Positions 1 through 11,135 of a DNA stretch of 64,000 nucleotides are shown here, piece by piece. Both the position numbers and the translations under genes were made by a program. How positions within the stretch are numbered: the first letter of the stretch is position 1; every line of letters begins with the position of its first letter. This stretch comes from Aradus depressus (taxonomy: Eukaryota > Arthropoda > Insecta > Hemiptera > Aradidae): contig OY759218.1 of assembly GCA_963662175.1 (NCBI GenBank), forward strand, positions 48,553,427 through 48,617,426, given 5' to 3'. A model generated the notes under the pieces. That model saw only the letters and a list, made by a program, of their open reading frames with translations, was not told the DNA's origin and searched no databases.

Positions 1-17
1 ACATTATTGGTTATTGA

Positions 18-355
18 GGGCACCAGTAGCTTAGAGTTGCATGCTTCCCTTCTGAGCTCAAGATGGCGGGTTCGAAACCCGGCAGAGGCCCTTAGGTTTT
101 CTAACTGGTAGGTATAAAAAACCTTGAGTATGCTGTTCTTCGGATGGGGCGTTCGTTAAGCGATGTTACGGAGCCTTTAGATGTCAGGGACTTGTTAAAG
201 ACCCTTATCCTCCGTGAATAAACTTGGGTAAGCAAAATTTAGAACTCCCACAGTAGAGTCGGGCTCATGTCCGCCAGAGCGATGAAAGAAAAAGCGCTCT
301 GGTAGTAGGCGATGTGACCTTGAAGTAAAGCCCGGACATAAGTAACTAACACACA
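18..355 (+). mobile_element. tRNA-derived SINE, near full length
   Basis: The head resembles a tRNA gene: a degenerate A box (AGTAGCTTAGAGTTGCATGC) and a perfect B box GGTTCGAAACCC. Then comes the family body (CCTTAGGTT, GCTGTTCTTCGGATG, TTAGAACTCCCACAGTAGAG, CAGAGCGATGAAAG, GCGCTCTGGTAGTAGGCGAT) and a 3' end AAAGCCCGGACATAAGTAAC followed by TAAC. The tRNA part has no intact acceptor stem, so this is a retroposon and not a tRNA gene. Confidence 0.85.
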
Positions 356-439
356 GACAAACAAATCCTTCCATCTGTTTAATAGTCACCCATTGATGTA
401 TTATACAATGTCGACTTTTATTAATTTATTTTTCTTCAT

Positions 440-630
440 ATTTATATAGATTCTTTATTATATCCATTCTCCTATTTATATAGATTCTTTATTATATCCA
501 TTCTCCTATTTATATAGATTCTTTATTATATCCATTCTCCTATTTATATAGATTCTTTATTATATCCATTCTCCTATTTATATAGATTCTTTATTATATC
601 CATTCTCCTATTTATATAGATTCATTTATT
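440..630. repeat. 34-bp tandem repeat, about 5.5 copies
   Basis: The unit GATTCTTTATTATATCCATT plus CTCCTATTTATATA begins at 449, 483, 517, 551 and 585, almost without change, with a partial sixth copy at 619. AT-rich minisatellite with no coding signal. Confidence 0.95.
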
Positions 631-668
631 TCCGTTCTTCATAATTAAGCTGTTCATTTTAATTCTAT

Positions 669-1136
669 GAGCCCCCCCCCCCCCCCCCCCCCCCCCACTT
701 ATTCAGCCGCCCACTTAAGGAAAGAGAAATACATATTCTGGTGTATGCACACTTAATAATGTCTTAATAGTGAAATTTATTTTGAACTATGGCGTAGGGC
801 GTAGGAATAATTCGCAATATTTTTCAATTGTCATATTTGATAAAATATATATATATATATATTTTTTTTTTATTTACAATATACATAGAGTCCGAAACTA
901 AACTGGAAAATTTTGTATTTAGTATACCAGAATACATATTAAAATTAGAAAAAAATTCTAAGAACCGTTTTCTAAAAATTAAAGTTTTAAAATAACCATT
1001 TTTTAAAAAAATTTTATAAGTTCGAAAAAAACACAATTTTAATATTAAAAAAAAAAAAAAATCTGGAATTTTGCCCCCCTAATTCATGTCGCCCAGGGCA
1101 AGTGCCTTGAGTGCCTCTATTGTAAATCCGTCCCTG
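669..1136. mobile_element. Poly-C tract and probable hAT-type terminal fragment
   Basis: A C run of about 27 bp (669-696) is followed by AT-rich DNA with a TA tract (843-861). At 1060-1136 the sequence reads GCCCAGGGCAAGTGCCTTGA, then a stretch ending TGTAAATCCGTCCCTG. The inverse, CAGGGACGGATTTACA, is a familiar kind of hAT transposon end (memory, not checked). No opposite end was found, so this is a fragment. Confidence 0.35.
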
Positions 1137-2089
1137 CCCCCCCCCCCCCACCCCCCTCCCATTAAAATATCATAATTATAATGTACACATTAATATCTCA
1201 GGAACCTAACATCTATTTATTTTTGACTGACAAGTACTATTTTTTTTTTTAAATAAAATAAGTATAGGTAGGAACTATTAATTTTCCAGAAGCGTTTTTC
1301 ATTTTATTTTTTGCATAAGCTAGTTTAATATATTAACAAGAAATCGTTATTAATTCTGCTTAAAGCGATATAATGTTTTTTTTTCTCTTTTATTTTTTCT
1401 CCCTACAGCAAAATCATGTAAATAGCCAATCTTTAAGACAATTTATGTGGCCGAAGCCGCTTCCTTGCGTTAGGAAACATAACACTTCAACACGCAACGA
1501 CATATTTCTTATAAATTATAGATATTTTTTAATTAGTATAATTCTGAAGAGACAGAGAAAATAAATTTGTGGTTTTATCGGGGGAAAAAAATAAGGAGAC
1601 ATTAAAAATAAAATAAAATTCTTGACATTATAAATTTAAAGGATTATGACATTATATAATATATTTATGTAGCAGGGCCAAAATGTCCTCAGCAAATGAA
1701 TTTTGGACTTTACAAGGAGCCTGTATTTACAAATTATATTTTGAAAATGTATTTTTTTACTAATTTTAATAGATATATAAGAACTGAGTTTATGGAAAAA
1801 CTGTTTGTCTGTTAAAATAGTGGGTTTCGAGATCTTGATTTGATAAATAAATTTGGAAGTATGTAATTCTGTAACGCTGGGGCGACTATGTTAAGGATAC
1901 AGGTTACCTAAAGGATTGCAAAACTTAAAATATAGATTAGGTTGTTTCCAAAAATGTTAACATTAGGGGATGGTGGAGAGGGGAAGGCAGTAATTTTCTT
2001 GAATGACAACTTTCTTTCATTTTTTTTGTCCTATTCTATCGAACGAACTTTCCCACACCTGTCTAAATATTTTAAATCGCAGAAAAAAA
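1137..2089. other. AT-rich intron DNA, nothing recognised
   Basis: Starts with a C-rich run (1137-1160). The remainder is AT-rich with homopolymer A and T tracts. The open stretches here have no recognisable product. Confidence 0.6.
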
Positions 2090-2395
2090 TAGTTGTGAAT
2101 CACCGGATGTGTACTTCCCCAGCTCGTATTAATCAATTACCTTTCCGCTCTCCGTCCAATGCTAATCGACAGTTTGGGCTAAAACTCAATATTTGACTTC
2201 TGAATCCTCATACTAAATTTTGTGTCGATACATTAGATTATCTGAGTCGAGCTCCCCTACTCTGGTTCCCCTTCCATACGACCGATTTCGCGGGAAATTA
2301 ATATCCTTTTGGGGTTTTGAATATACATATGAAATTTCATGTCAATACATTCTTAACAACGGTAGTTTTAGAGTTGTGGTGTGTTTATAGTTTCA
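2090..2395 (+). mobile_element. Family A copy, 5' half
   Basis: Begins at the family A 5' end (GTGAATCACCGG, then GTACTTCCCCAGC) and runs through the TCTGAATCCTCATACTAAAT and CGATACATT modules. It stops in the second module with no 3' hairpin. Confidence 0.8.
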
Positions 2396-2486
2396 GTAAA
2401 GTGATAGACATGAAGCGAGATAGTTGAAGTACAGACATGAACGAAGTGACATCACAGTGATGATAGAGACATAAATAACAATAAAG

Positions 2487-2676
2487 AAAACGTATGTTTT
2501 TAAAAAATATTGTCTATTTCACAAATAATATATAATATGGGAGTACTTTCGGTATTGCTACCATCTTCAGCTACCATCTTCAAGTCGTGGCTGAAGATGG
2601 TAGCAATACCGAAAGTACTCCCATATTATATATTATTTGTGAAATAGACAATATTTTTAAAAAAAACATACGTTTT
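2487..2676. mobile_element. Near-perfect 84-bp foldback with hammerhead-like motif in each arm
   Basis: Left arm 2487-2570 and right arm 2591-2676 are inverted copies with a 20-nt spacer. Each arm carries, reading outward, CTGAAGA-T-GGTA-GCAA-TACC-GAAA followed by the palindrome AGTACT, then a tail TTTGTGAAATAGACAATAT. The same tail sits next to the related motifs at 15.9, 32.7 and 35.5 kb, so the arms are two termini of one dispersed family joined head to head. A Penelope-like origin is possible (inference). Confidence 0.85.
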
Positions 2677-2994
2677 ATTTATTTTTATCAAGTGATTCAC
2701 AATATCTCTGTAAAAATGTTAGGTATCATAGAGACATAAATGTATAAAAAAAGTGTAAAAAGAAAATGTCGTTTTTTTTATAAATTAGCATCATATAAGA
2801 ATATCATAAGGAATGGATTGATATGGAAGAGTGGACATTTAAAAATGAACTCTAGAAAGAAGGTACTGTTTTTTCTGTTTTTTAAAATTAAATTATATAT
2901 GCCTATTAGAGAGTGGCAGAAAAAAGACTGATTTAATTTTAGGAATTACTTAGTAAATGTATTAGTCAAATAAGAAAATACCTTTCATTAGATT

Positions 2995-3190
2995 GAATTG
3001 CACGTCACAAACTTTCTATATTTTTTTATTAGGGCCATTTTCGGAAACGACTGTAGAAATCAAAAGTTAGTAGAAGACCACACAAAAATGTCTATAGGTA
3101 ACGTGATAATATTTATTTGTTTATTACTATTTGTTTTTAATTTTAATTATTTATTTTATTACCACAATTTAATATTGAATGGTTTTAGAA
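2995..3190 (+). repeat. Diverged repeat shared with 25445-25610
   Basis: TTGCACG, then TTAGGGCCATTTTCGGAAA, ACTGTAGAAATCAAA and TTAGTAGAAG recur in the same order at 25445-25610. Both copies are AT-rich and non-coding. Confidence 0.65.
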
Positions 3191-3257
3191 ATATCCTGAA
3201 AATTCCACTAATATCGGTTGAGCCTGACTACAGCTAGTATACTGAACAAAAAGTCAC

Positions 3258-3420
3258 CTTGACTGTCTGTGCCTTGAGAGGTCGGTCAGGGTCAGGGATG
3301 TACTCCATCGTGATCCCGTAGAACTGACCCTTGTTGATGTAGGTGACCCGGTCGTCCTCCCGACGTTGGTTCGTCGATATTGGCGTCTCCAGGTGGTACT
3401 TGAATCCGTACTCAGAGTAC
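3258..3420 (-). CDS. grh: Grainyhead exon: start of CP2-type DNA-binding domain
   Basis: One base completes the split codon from the 8.5-kb exon (Val, residue 375), then 54 codons follow (residues 376-429) and the exon ends in phase 0. Acceptor TTTTCAG precedes 3420; donor AAG/GTGACT follows 3258. The product contains [31 protein letters not shown] and [10 protein letters not shown], the strongly conserved opening of the Grainyhead/CP2 immunoglobulin-like DNA-binding fold. [10 protein letters not shown] is a hallmark of the family. The next exon should continue with a SV-(V/I)-MLMFREEKSP-type sequence and must lie left of position 1. Minus-strand transcription means this is the most 3' exon in the window. 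The other open frame across this exon is a shadow. Confidence 0.95.
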
Positions 3421-3489
3421 CTGAAAACACAGTAAACAGATCATTTAAAAAAATAATCACAGGTACTTCTCCAGCTCGAATTATTTGTT

Positions 3490-4770
3490 ATCAACGTAAA
3501 ATCAGGTTATAACGATATTCAAGGGACTAAGAAAAATAAATCGTTATATCCGGAAATCGTTATATCCGGAACCAAACTGTTAAACCTACATACAAATGTA
3601 TGGGCTTGTTAGTGAAAAAAAAAGGAGTTTTACAATGATCATAACGAGAAAGTTTACATATTTTTATTTACTTTTTAAAATTTACATAAAAGTTACTTGC
3701 ATACATTTGTAACTGTATACATAAATTATGTATACACATGATTACATATAATATTATTAACTTTCCACAAAAAATCAGTCAAGTATAAATTTTTGCTTAC
3801 AGGTTATGAAGTTCCGAAGACACGAGGCAAAGGAAAGACTAATCTGAAACTAGGGATATACGCACTAGAAGGGAAGAAGGGAGTTCGAAGAAAATTCAAC
3901 AAGGGGGGGAAATGGTATGTTTGGAAATGGAATGACTCATTGTGCTCGGAAAGAGTAAACAAGAACCCTGTTTAAAACCCTTTTCTATAATGTTCGTATT
4001 TTTCATCCGTTCAAAACTCATACTGTTTTACCCAATTATGTATGTATGTGCGTATGTTCATACATATTACAGTAAAAATCATTTATAAGAACACCGGTTA
4101 TAAAAACGTATCGCCTAAAAGAACGGAGTCACGAGTTCCCAGCTGGTTTTCATATAATTTAATGGGACTAAGAAAAAATCTGGTTATAAGAACATCTTTA
4201 ATAAGGATATATCGCTTTTAGTGACTGAAATTTAATTGATTTCTGGGAAAATAAATCGTTTATAATAACGTATTGAAACAGAAATATTCCACGAAAATTA
4301 ATTTAACCAACATATTCTGGCGGAGAAAATGATATTGACGACCGATTTTCATGCCCGAGTTTAAAAGAAATGTTTACAGCGATCAATATTCTTAATAAAT
4401 TTTTAACTTGCAATGACGATTTCGTGGAGGATTAAGTTAAATGCACGGTAAACGAATTTGTCACAAAAACTAAAAATGCATTTTATTTACTAAAAAAAAA
4501 ACTAAACAAACGAATTTTACCGACGTTTTTAAGGTCCCATAGATGTTCTTATAAACGATATTTACTGTATATCGTTATAACCGGAATGAAAAAACAACTT
4601 TTTCTTATGTTTTAGATCGTTTTATAAGGAATATCGTTATACCTAACATCGTTATATCCGGATTTATTCCTTCACTTTTAAATAGCAAACCAAACTAGAT
4701 ACCTACGGGTTTTACATCGTTATATCCGAAAAATCGTTGTATCAGGAATCGTTATAAAAGGATTTTACTG
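3490..4770. mobile_element. Pogo-like DNA element interrupted by a second one
   Basis: The right end at 4770 (inverse CAGTAAAATCCTTTTATAAC, flanked by TA) pairs with a decayed left end near 3492 (GTAAAATCAGGTTATAACGA). Both ends carry several CGTTATATCCGG blocks inside. This end type, CAGTAAAA followed by TTATAACGA, is typical of pogo/Tigger relatives (family knowledge). No transposase is recognisable; a 60-codon frame at 3793-3975 has no motif I know. A complete smaller element is nested at 4070-4567. Confidence 0.6.
4070..4567. mobile_element. Nested 498-bp pogo-like MITE with TA duplication
   Basis: Left end CAGTAAAAATCATTTATAAG and inverse of right end CAGTAAATATCGTTTATAAG match at 18 of 20 positions and continue with AACA. 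TA flanks both sides (4068-4069 and 4568-4569). No coding capacity. Confidence 0.75.
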
Positions 4771-4789
4771 TACGTTTCCACTTTCCTTC

Positions 4790-5655
4790 CAAACCTTTTT
4801 CGTCTTCGGTAAATTTGGCTGACCATCATCTTATTCAGGGACTTCTCAATCCTTAAATAAATTTAACCGCTACTCTCTATTTCCCCCTCCCCTCCCTCTG
4901 AGCGATTTGGCTGAAAATTGAAAAACTGGATCTACTTATATAAAATTTCGTGTCAAGTGTCAATATTCATTTCATTGGTTAATACTGTTAAGTTAAGCTC
5001 CCTCTAAACTCTATTTCCCTTTCCCCCGATTTAGCTAAATATCAATGAGTGTCTTATCCAATGACTTTTGAATGCTCATATTAAATTTTGTGTAGATACA
5101 TTCATTACATCGGCAGTTATTAGGGTTTTTGAGTCGAGCCTCCCTTCTCTGGTCCCTCCTTCCCCTTAGACCGATTTCGCGGAAAATTAATTAATAGATG
5201 ACATCCTTATGGGGTATTGAATTTAAATATAAAATTTCAAGTCGATACATTCATTACATCGGTAGTTATTGTGATTTTTGAGTTTAGCGCCCCTCTGACT
5301 CCCCCATCATCATCACCTGATTCCGGTAAAAATTAATAGGTGTTTTACTTAAAGGGCTTTGAATGTACATATGAAATTCCGTGTCAATACATCCATTATA
5401 ATGGGAGTTATTAGAGTTTTGTGTTAAGCCCTCCCCTAATCCACCCTTTAACTTTGGCCGATTTGGCTGAAAATCAATAAGTGTTGTTGTTATGGGATGT
5501 GGATGCATATATAACATTTTGGGTTGATACATTCATTATATCGGGAGTTATCTATCGTGTTCATAGAACACAAACACACAGACAGACAGAAAATGTTTTT
5601 TTCATTTTTGGAATCAGGAGGTGAGAAAACATGAAATTTCATATAGCTGGGGAGG
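4790..5655 (+). mobile_element. Family A copy, long but rearranged
   Basis: Three successive modules of the GATACATTCATTACATCGGC - C-rich - GAAAATTAATAG type are followed by TTATCGTGTTC, a CACACACAGACAGACAG stretch, and CATGAAATTTCATATAGCTG. The 3' hairpin is truncated: only the AGCTGGGGAGGTAA half remains. Confidence 0.8.
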
Positions 5656-6180
5656 TAATAATGTATCAATGTTTTTATTTATTAAAACCCTAACATGTAT
5701 TTGTCAGATACATTGCGCCCATGGTTGTTACATACACTCCGGAATGCGTCTAAAGGAAATTAAACAAAAGTCCAATTATAAGAAAAAACGGTTAATGATG
5801 TTGAATGTTTGGGAAGAGATCAGAGAAGAAAAATAACTGAGTGTTTAGATAGTAGGGACAAAAGGGGACAGGAGAGGTGGGGCTGGGAGAGAGTGGCCGC
5901 GAGACCTCCCGCCCATTAATAACCAAGATAGGAGGCTGAGTGTCCACGGCCAATTAGATATGTTAGCTAGCCTGTAGTCTGTAGTCTGTTGGGAGAGACC
6001 TTTTTGGGAACTGAAGAGAGAGGGGGGACTTTAATTGGAAGATTTGAGGGGGGGGATACACCGTTATAGGGATTAGTGTGGAGACTTCAGATCTACATAA
6101 ATAACAGCCAACAGCCGGCTCTAGACCAATTCCTAGAGAAACCAAACCACAGGTAGTCAAGATCTATGAGGGAAGACACA
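5656..6180. other. Single-copy intron DNA
   Basis: No repeat family or exon is recognised. A purine-rich stretch lies at 5745-5900 and G-rich stretches near 6010-6055. Confidence 0.5.
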
Positions 6181-6184
6181 AAAC

Positions 6185-7005
6185 TTCTAGGAATTGTTAC
6201 GAAAAACATATTATTACAAAACTATTTCCTTGGTCTCCTTCTAAATCCTCTCCTTGAGATCTGATACTTTTGCCTCGGCACATCAATTATTGCTGAAAGT
6301 CGCCAGCCCCTAAAGGGAGTTCTAAAATCGGTCAAAAAATCGATGAGAAGTTTTCAACAGAATTTCTATAGATTCCGATATACAGATTCCAAATATGAAT
6401 AAAAAAAATCCGTGTGTCTGTGAACACGATAATTAGAATGAATGTTTCGACACGAAATTTTATATATTTGTTTCCACAACCTTTCAAGGACAACACTTAT
6501 TCATTTTCAGTCGAATCGGCTGAAGGGAAAGAGGATTAAGGGGGAGGCTAAACTCAAAAGCTTTAATAACTGCCGTTGTAATGAATCTATCATCACAAAA
6601 TTTCATATTTGAATTTAAAATCCCATAAGTTATTATGTACTTATCAATTTCTAGCGGAATCGGCAGAAAGGAAGGGAGATCAGAGAGGGCTCAACTCGAA
6701 AACCCCAATAACTGCCGATGTAATAAATGTATCGACATGAAATTTCATATTTAATGTCAAAACCCAATGATGACATAACCTGTCAAATTTCAGCAATATC
6801 GACCGAAGGGAAGGGGGAGTTCAGGGGAGAGGGCTTAATTTAAAAAATCTAGTTAAGGGCCAATGTAAAGAATTTATCGACACAAAATTTAGTATGAGGA
6901 TTTAGGAGCCCCTTTGTAAATCAACTATTTAATATTAGCGCAAACGGTTAATTGATTAATTCGTTGTGGGAAGGAAATTGCCGGTGATTCACCGACGACT
7001 TTTAT
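6185..7005 (-). mobile_element. Family A copy, nearly complete, inverted
   Basis: On the plus strand it starts with an inverted degenerate 3' tail (AAATCGATGAGAAGTTTTCA), passes three inverted modules and ends with the inverted 5' terminus CCGGTGATTCACCGACGACT at about 6981-7000. No open frame. Confidence 0.8.
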
Positions 7006-7733
7006 TCATGTCTATAACTGAAAATGTACATTGTTTCAAAGGATTTTTTTAACAGAGTTTGAATAAATGTTTGGGAAATTGTGTGTCGGAGAGATGAAAT
7101 CTTTTTTTTTTTTTTCAAAAAAATGTTTTAATAAAAGCAAAAAAAAAAAGTAGGGGTGTTGTGGTCTGAGGAGTCCATTAAAGTAAGATATAGTAGAAAG
7201 GTTTATCTGGGCAGCTTTATTAATGGGGGCCTCGGAGAGGAACATTTTAGTGGCCTTCTCTCGGCCATTCACAGCACACTACATCACATTCTACCTGTTA
7301 GTTAGGATGGACACGATATATCGATACATTTAAAATATCGATATACTAGTAGATCTTTGGATCAATGACCTCATGAAAAATTGTATATATTTCATGATTG
7401 AAAGTAGTCATAATTGAAGATTTCAGTGGATAATATCAAATATTTCGTCGATATGATTCTAAATAGATGAGATCCCCATTTCAGAGAAGGTGATAGCCTT
7501 TTAAGCCTTTAAGCCATATGTAGACTATAAAGCATTTTATCGTAACGTAACAACAGATAAGCTAACTTTAAAGAAGAAAGAATTTCGCTGGAGGCGAATC
7601 CGGCATCTTGAGATGAGGGAACTGCTTGAAGCAGATTTAAGAATCCAACACGTTAGCGGACAATATAAAAATGTCACCAGTATACTTCAAATTTTTGATT
7701 TCCTTGATGGGAAGATCTATATCAAACAAATAC
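7006..7733. other. AT-rich intron DNA, nothing recognised
   Basis: Contains a poly-T tract near 7103 and a poly-A tract near 7140. GATATATCGATACATT and AATATCGATAT lie close together at 7315-7345. No gene or known repeat seen. Confidence 0.5.
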
Positions 7734-8275
7734 AAGTCATCGGTGAATCACCGGCTATGTACTTCCCCAGCACGAACTAATCAATATCGTTTTCGTTCTC
7801 CCTCCAAAGCCAAACGACCGTTTGGTCTACAACTCAATATTTGACATTAGTTGTTTCTGAGTTCTCATACTAAATTTTATCTCTGATCCCCCCTTCTTAT
7901 TGATTCTTCTGAAAATTGATAGGTGACATCCGTCTAGGGCTTTGAATAAACATATGAAACTCCAGGTCGATACATTCATTATAATAACGGCAGTTATTAG
8001 AGTTTTGTCTAGTGTTCCCCCTAATCTCCCCCATCCCTTCAGCTGATTTGCCTGCAAATCAATAGATGTCGTCCTTAGAGGGTTCTGGATACACATATAA
8101 ATGTCGATACATTCATTTATGAGTTATCTATCGTGTTCACAGAAACACACACAGACATTGTTTTCACTCGTTTTTAATTTTTCAAATCTGGAGGTCGGGA
8201 AACATGAAATTTCATTGAAAACTCCGCAAAATTCAGCATAACATCCGCCGTACTTGGTATAGTTGGGCAAGTAAC
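7734..8275 (+). mobile_element. Family A copy with both ends, internally shortened
   Basis: 5' end GTCATCGGTGAATCACCGGC then GTACTTCCCCAGC. Two modules, the ACACACACAGACA stretch, and a mutated 3' hairpin (GTACTTGGTATAGTTGGGCA then AGTAA). It lies only about 210 bp from the 8.5-kb grh exon. Confidence 0.85.
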
Positions 8276-8485
8276 ACAAAATGAGACTAGCCATTTATAT
8301 TGAAGACAATAGATTTGCTGAATTTACGCCACTTGTCCACTGTTGACAGTTTCGCTAGTCTGCAATATCTATTCAAAATATCTACTGGATCGTACTTGCA
8401 CCTAAGGAAACTGGTGACGGAAACCTTAATTGGTACATGTTAGCACATTCTGGACGGACTTAGCTAAATAAAAGAGCCTACTTAC

Positions 8486-8625
8486 ACTTTAGGTATCTGT
8501 ATTTTGTCAGCATCGTTCTGTCGTCCAAAGTCGTGCCAAGGTCGTGTTCGGGAACCCGGCGAGCTGTTTCTAGGATTTTCTCCCAGAAGTGGCGTGCTTC
8601 CACAGATCTCTGTATAGTCGAACGA
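8486..8625 (-). CDS. grh: Grainyhead exon joining activation region to DNA-binding domain
   Basis: 46 codons plus two bases of a split codon (residues 329-374); it is too short for an ORF scan because it has no Met. The acceptor is a long T tract followed by CAG before 8625; the donor is GTAAGT after 8486. In the phase handed over by the 18.6-kb exon it begins SFDYTEICG and ends RPWHDFGRQNDADKIQIPK. Both ends match my memory of Drosophila Grh (SFDYTELC and RPWHDFGRQNDADKIQIPK) just before the CP2-type domain. The middle, about 20 residues, is shorter than the fly segment I recall. Another frame is open but breaks both phase and similarity. It is isolated by introns of 10.0 and 5.1 kb. Confidence 0.93.
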
Positions 8626-8639
8626 CTGAAAAAAAAAAA

Positions 8640-9320
8640 AATATTATTTTAAAAATTAAACTCTTAGAACTTCATAACAATATGCTAAATGGTGAACTCT
8701 AGCCGACCCAGTTTTATTTCCCAAGGAGTTCATGTCACCATCATCCCTGGACAGTGATTGGCTAGCTATTTTACAACCAGGACTCAACTCAGAAATCAAC
8801 ACTTCCCCTCCATTCATTCAAGATCATCCGAGGACATGACATCATACCATCTGCAACGACAAGTAGAAACGAGAGTCCAGCCAGGAAGATGATCCATCTG
8901 AGGCCAGGAGAGCCCCAAGCCTCCCTCCCTACAGTCCCACATCTCACCTATTCCGTTCTCCCTTCGACATAAGTTATATCCAGGCTCATTACTCGATAGA
9001 CTGTGAATTTGTTTTTTAAATCAGATAAATCCATTTTTTATTTTAAAAATTTAAGTTTTTACATCCCCGTGGTACCAGAAGGGGGCATGGGGGGCCGCAT
9101 TAGGTGCAGACCCTGGACTAGTTTTATGCGGTTCTACAGCAAAATGTAACATAAGTCATTTCAGCAATAAAAAAAAATCTCTAAGATTTACTAGATTTTA
9201 TAAGGGTGTTATTAAGATGAACCTTATATTTGTTTGCTAGCCAAAAAAATTGTTAAGCGAACGATAGTGACTGTCCGTGCAACCTCAGGGAATACAGTGA
9301 GGTAATATAAATAATTTTTA
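8640..9320. other. Mostly single-copy intron DNA beside the 8.5-kb exon
   Basis: 8700-8970 is a balanced-composition stretch unlike the AT-rich surroundings and contains no repeat seen elsewhere. 9070-9130 has GGGGGCATGGGGGGCCGC and GTGCAGACCCTGG, weakly like a transposon end, too short to classify. Confidence 0.45.
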
Positions 9321-9325
9321 ATAAG

Positions 9326-10246
9326 AAAAGTCGTCGGTGAATCTCCGGCTATGTACTTCCCCAGTAAGAATTTATTCATTACGTTTAGTTTTTAAGGCAT
9401 TCAATTCAAGTTCCTTGTCTCTGGTCCCCCTCTTCCTTTCGACGGAAAATTCGCGAAATGGGTGCCATCCTTGAATTTAAATATAAAATTTCATGTCGAT
9501 ATATTCATTACATCGGCAGTTATTGGGTTTTTATGTTAAGCCTCCCTCTTATCCCCTCCTTCCCTTTGGCCGATTTGGCAGGCAATCAATAGGTGTCGTC
9601 CTTAAGGCTTATGAATACACATATACGGATTTTCAGTGAAACGAGGACGGAGGCTCAACTCTAAAACCCCAACAACTGACGATGTAATGAATGTATCGAC
9701 ATGGAATTTTGTATTTAAATTGAAAACTCCATAAGGATGACACTTATTATTTTTTATATTGCATAAGCTCGCGACCGTCGCATAACGCCCCATTCGCAGG
9801 ACAGAGTAGTCAATTTTTTTTTTCTCCGAAATAACAAAAAATCCAAGGGTTTCGAGTCCGCAATCTTGAGCAAGCACGCAATCTCTGTGCTGAAGGCTTG
9901 AATGAATGTATCAACACGAAACGTTATACGTTTGTCCAGAAGATATGACGAACGTGTCTCCACGAAATGACATATGTTCATCTAAAACCAGATGAAGATG
10001 ACATTTACTGATTTTCAGCCTTAACGACCAAAAGGAAGAAGAGATCTACCCAACAACCCAAATAACTGCCATTCTAATGTGGTAAACGTACCGATATGCA
10101 ATGGTAAAGATATGAAATTAGAAGTCCCAGGATAAGACATCCATTAAATCACAGCCAAATTCACCGAAGATGAAAACAGTTTAGAGGAAGAGTGGAAACG
10201 CGTGCTGGGGAAGTGCATTACCGGTGATTCACCGGTGACGATTTTT
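9326..10246. mobile_element. Two family A pieces in inverted orientation
   Basis: A plus-strand 5' end (AAGTCGTCGGTGAATCTCCG) at 9329 runs to about 9630. From there to 10246 the modules are inverted and finish with CCGGTGATTCACCGGTGACG. The result is a foldback bounded by two 5' ends and lacking any 3' hairpin. Confidence 0.75.
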
Positions 10247-10511
10247 AAAAATTACTTTCTCCATCAAAAATTGAGTAATATCCCACTTTTTTTTTTTTGA
10301 TCAAGTCAAAAAAAAAATGAGTAAAAAAGAGCTTTATATAAGAACCGATATTAAGGAAGTGAGACTTTTTCATAAGGTTCAGGTTTCCATGTTTGGTTAT
10401 TATTACATTTATTTACGAACTTCATTTTTACTTTTCCATTGGGCAAGTTACGTAATCATGATAAAATTTTGTGTATTTTTTTTTTTCTTACGCTTATTGG
10501 ATTCCTGGAAC

Positions 10512-10925
10512 AAAAAGTGGTCGGTGAATCACCTGCAATGTACTGCCCCAGTAGGAATATAATTAGCTAAGTTTTCGCTCTCCCTCTAAGACCAATAGAC
10601 CGTTTTAATCAATAGTTGATTTCCACAAAGACTTTTGAATCATACTAAATTTCGTGTTAATATTTTCATTACATCGGCAGTTATTTCAATTTTTGTGTTA
10701 AACTCTCCCCTAATCCACCCTTTAGCATAGACCGATTTGACTGAAAATCATTAGATATCGTCTTTATGGGGTTCTAGATACACATATATAATGTTGTCAT
10801 GATAAATTCATTCTATGAGGAGTTTTCGTGAGTAAAAGAGTTTAAAGAAAGTGTGAAAACTTAGTTGATTACAAATAATCCGAGCTGGGGAAGTACACTA
10901 TCGATGATTCACCGAAGACTTTCTG
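10512..10925. mobile_element. Short family A foldback
   Basis: 5' end AGTGGTCGGTGAATCACCTG at 10517; inverted 5' end GATGATTCACCGAAGACTTT near 10900-10920. Plus-oriented modules between. A second case of two family A 5' ends facing each other. Confidence 0.75.
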
Positions 10926-11024
10926 TTTATTTTACGGTAATACATTTATTTTCATGACTAGCTTTGTTACCAACGTTGCCCGGGAAATTCATAACCTTTC
11001 TTTTTATGATGGAGCTTTTAGGAC

Positions 11025-11135
11025 TCATACATATATTATACATTATAACTCATATATATGTAGTATACATTATAACTCATATATATAGTAGGTATACATT
11101 ATAACTCATACATATAATATACAATATAACTTTCC
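11025..11135. repeat. Imperfect 30-36 bp tandem repeat, 4 copies
   Basis: TATACATTATAACTCATA is repeated at about 11036, 11070, 11093 and (mutated) 11116, separated by short AT spacers of varying length. Confidence 0.8.

Noticed and set aside
3254..3460. 68-codon open frame with Met over the 3.3-kb exon
   Set aside because: Wrong frame: the conserved Grainyhead domain is read in another frame and bounded by splice sites.
3793..3975. 60-codon Lys-rich frame as a transposase piece
   Set aside because: No helix-turn-helix or DDE motif recognisable; inside a pogo-like element but not supportable.
8486..8625. Alternative frame of the 8.5-kb exon (starting RSTIQRSVEARHFW)
   Set aside because: It breaks the phase from both neighbours and loses the RPWHDFGRQ match.
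9060..9130. GGGGGGCCGC with GTGCAGACCCTGG as a hAT end (also 42655-42720)
   Set aside because: Too short and without a partner end or duplication; only noted as end-like.
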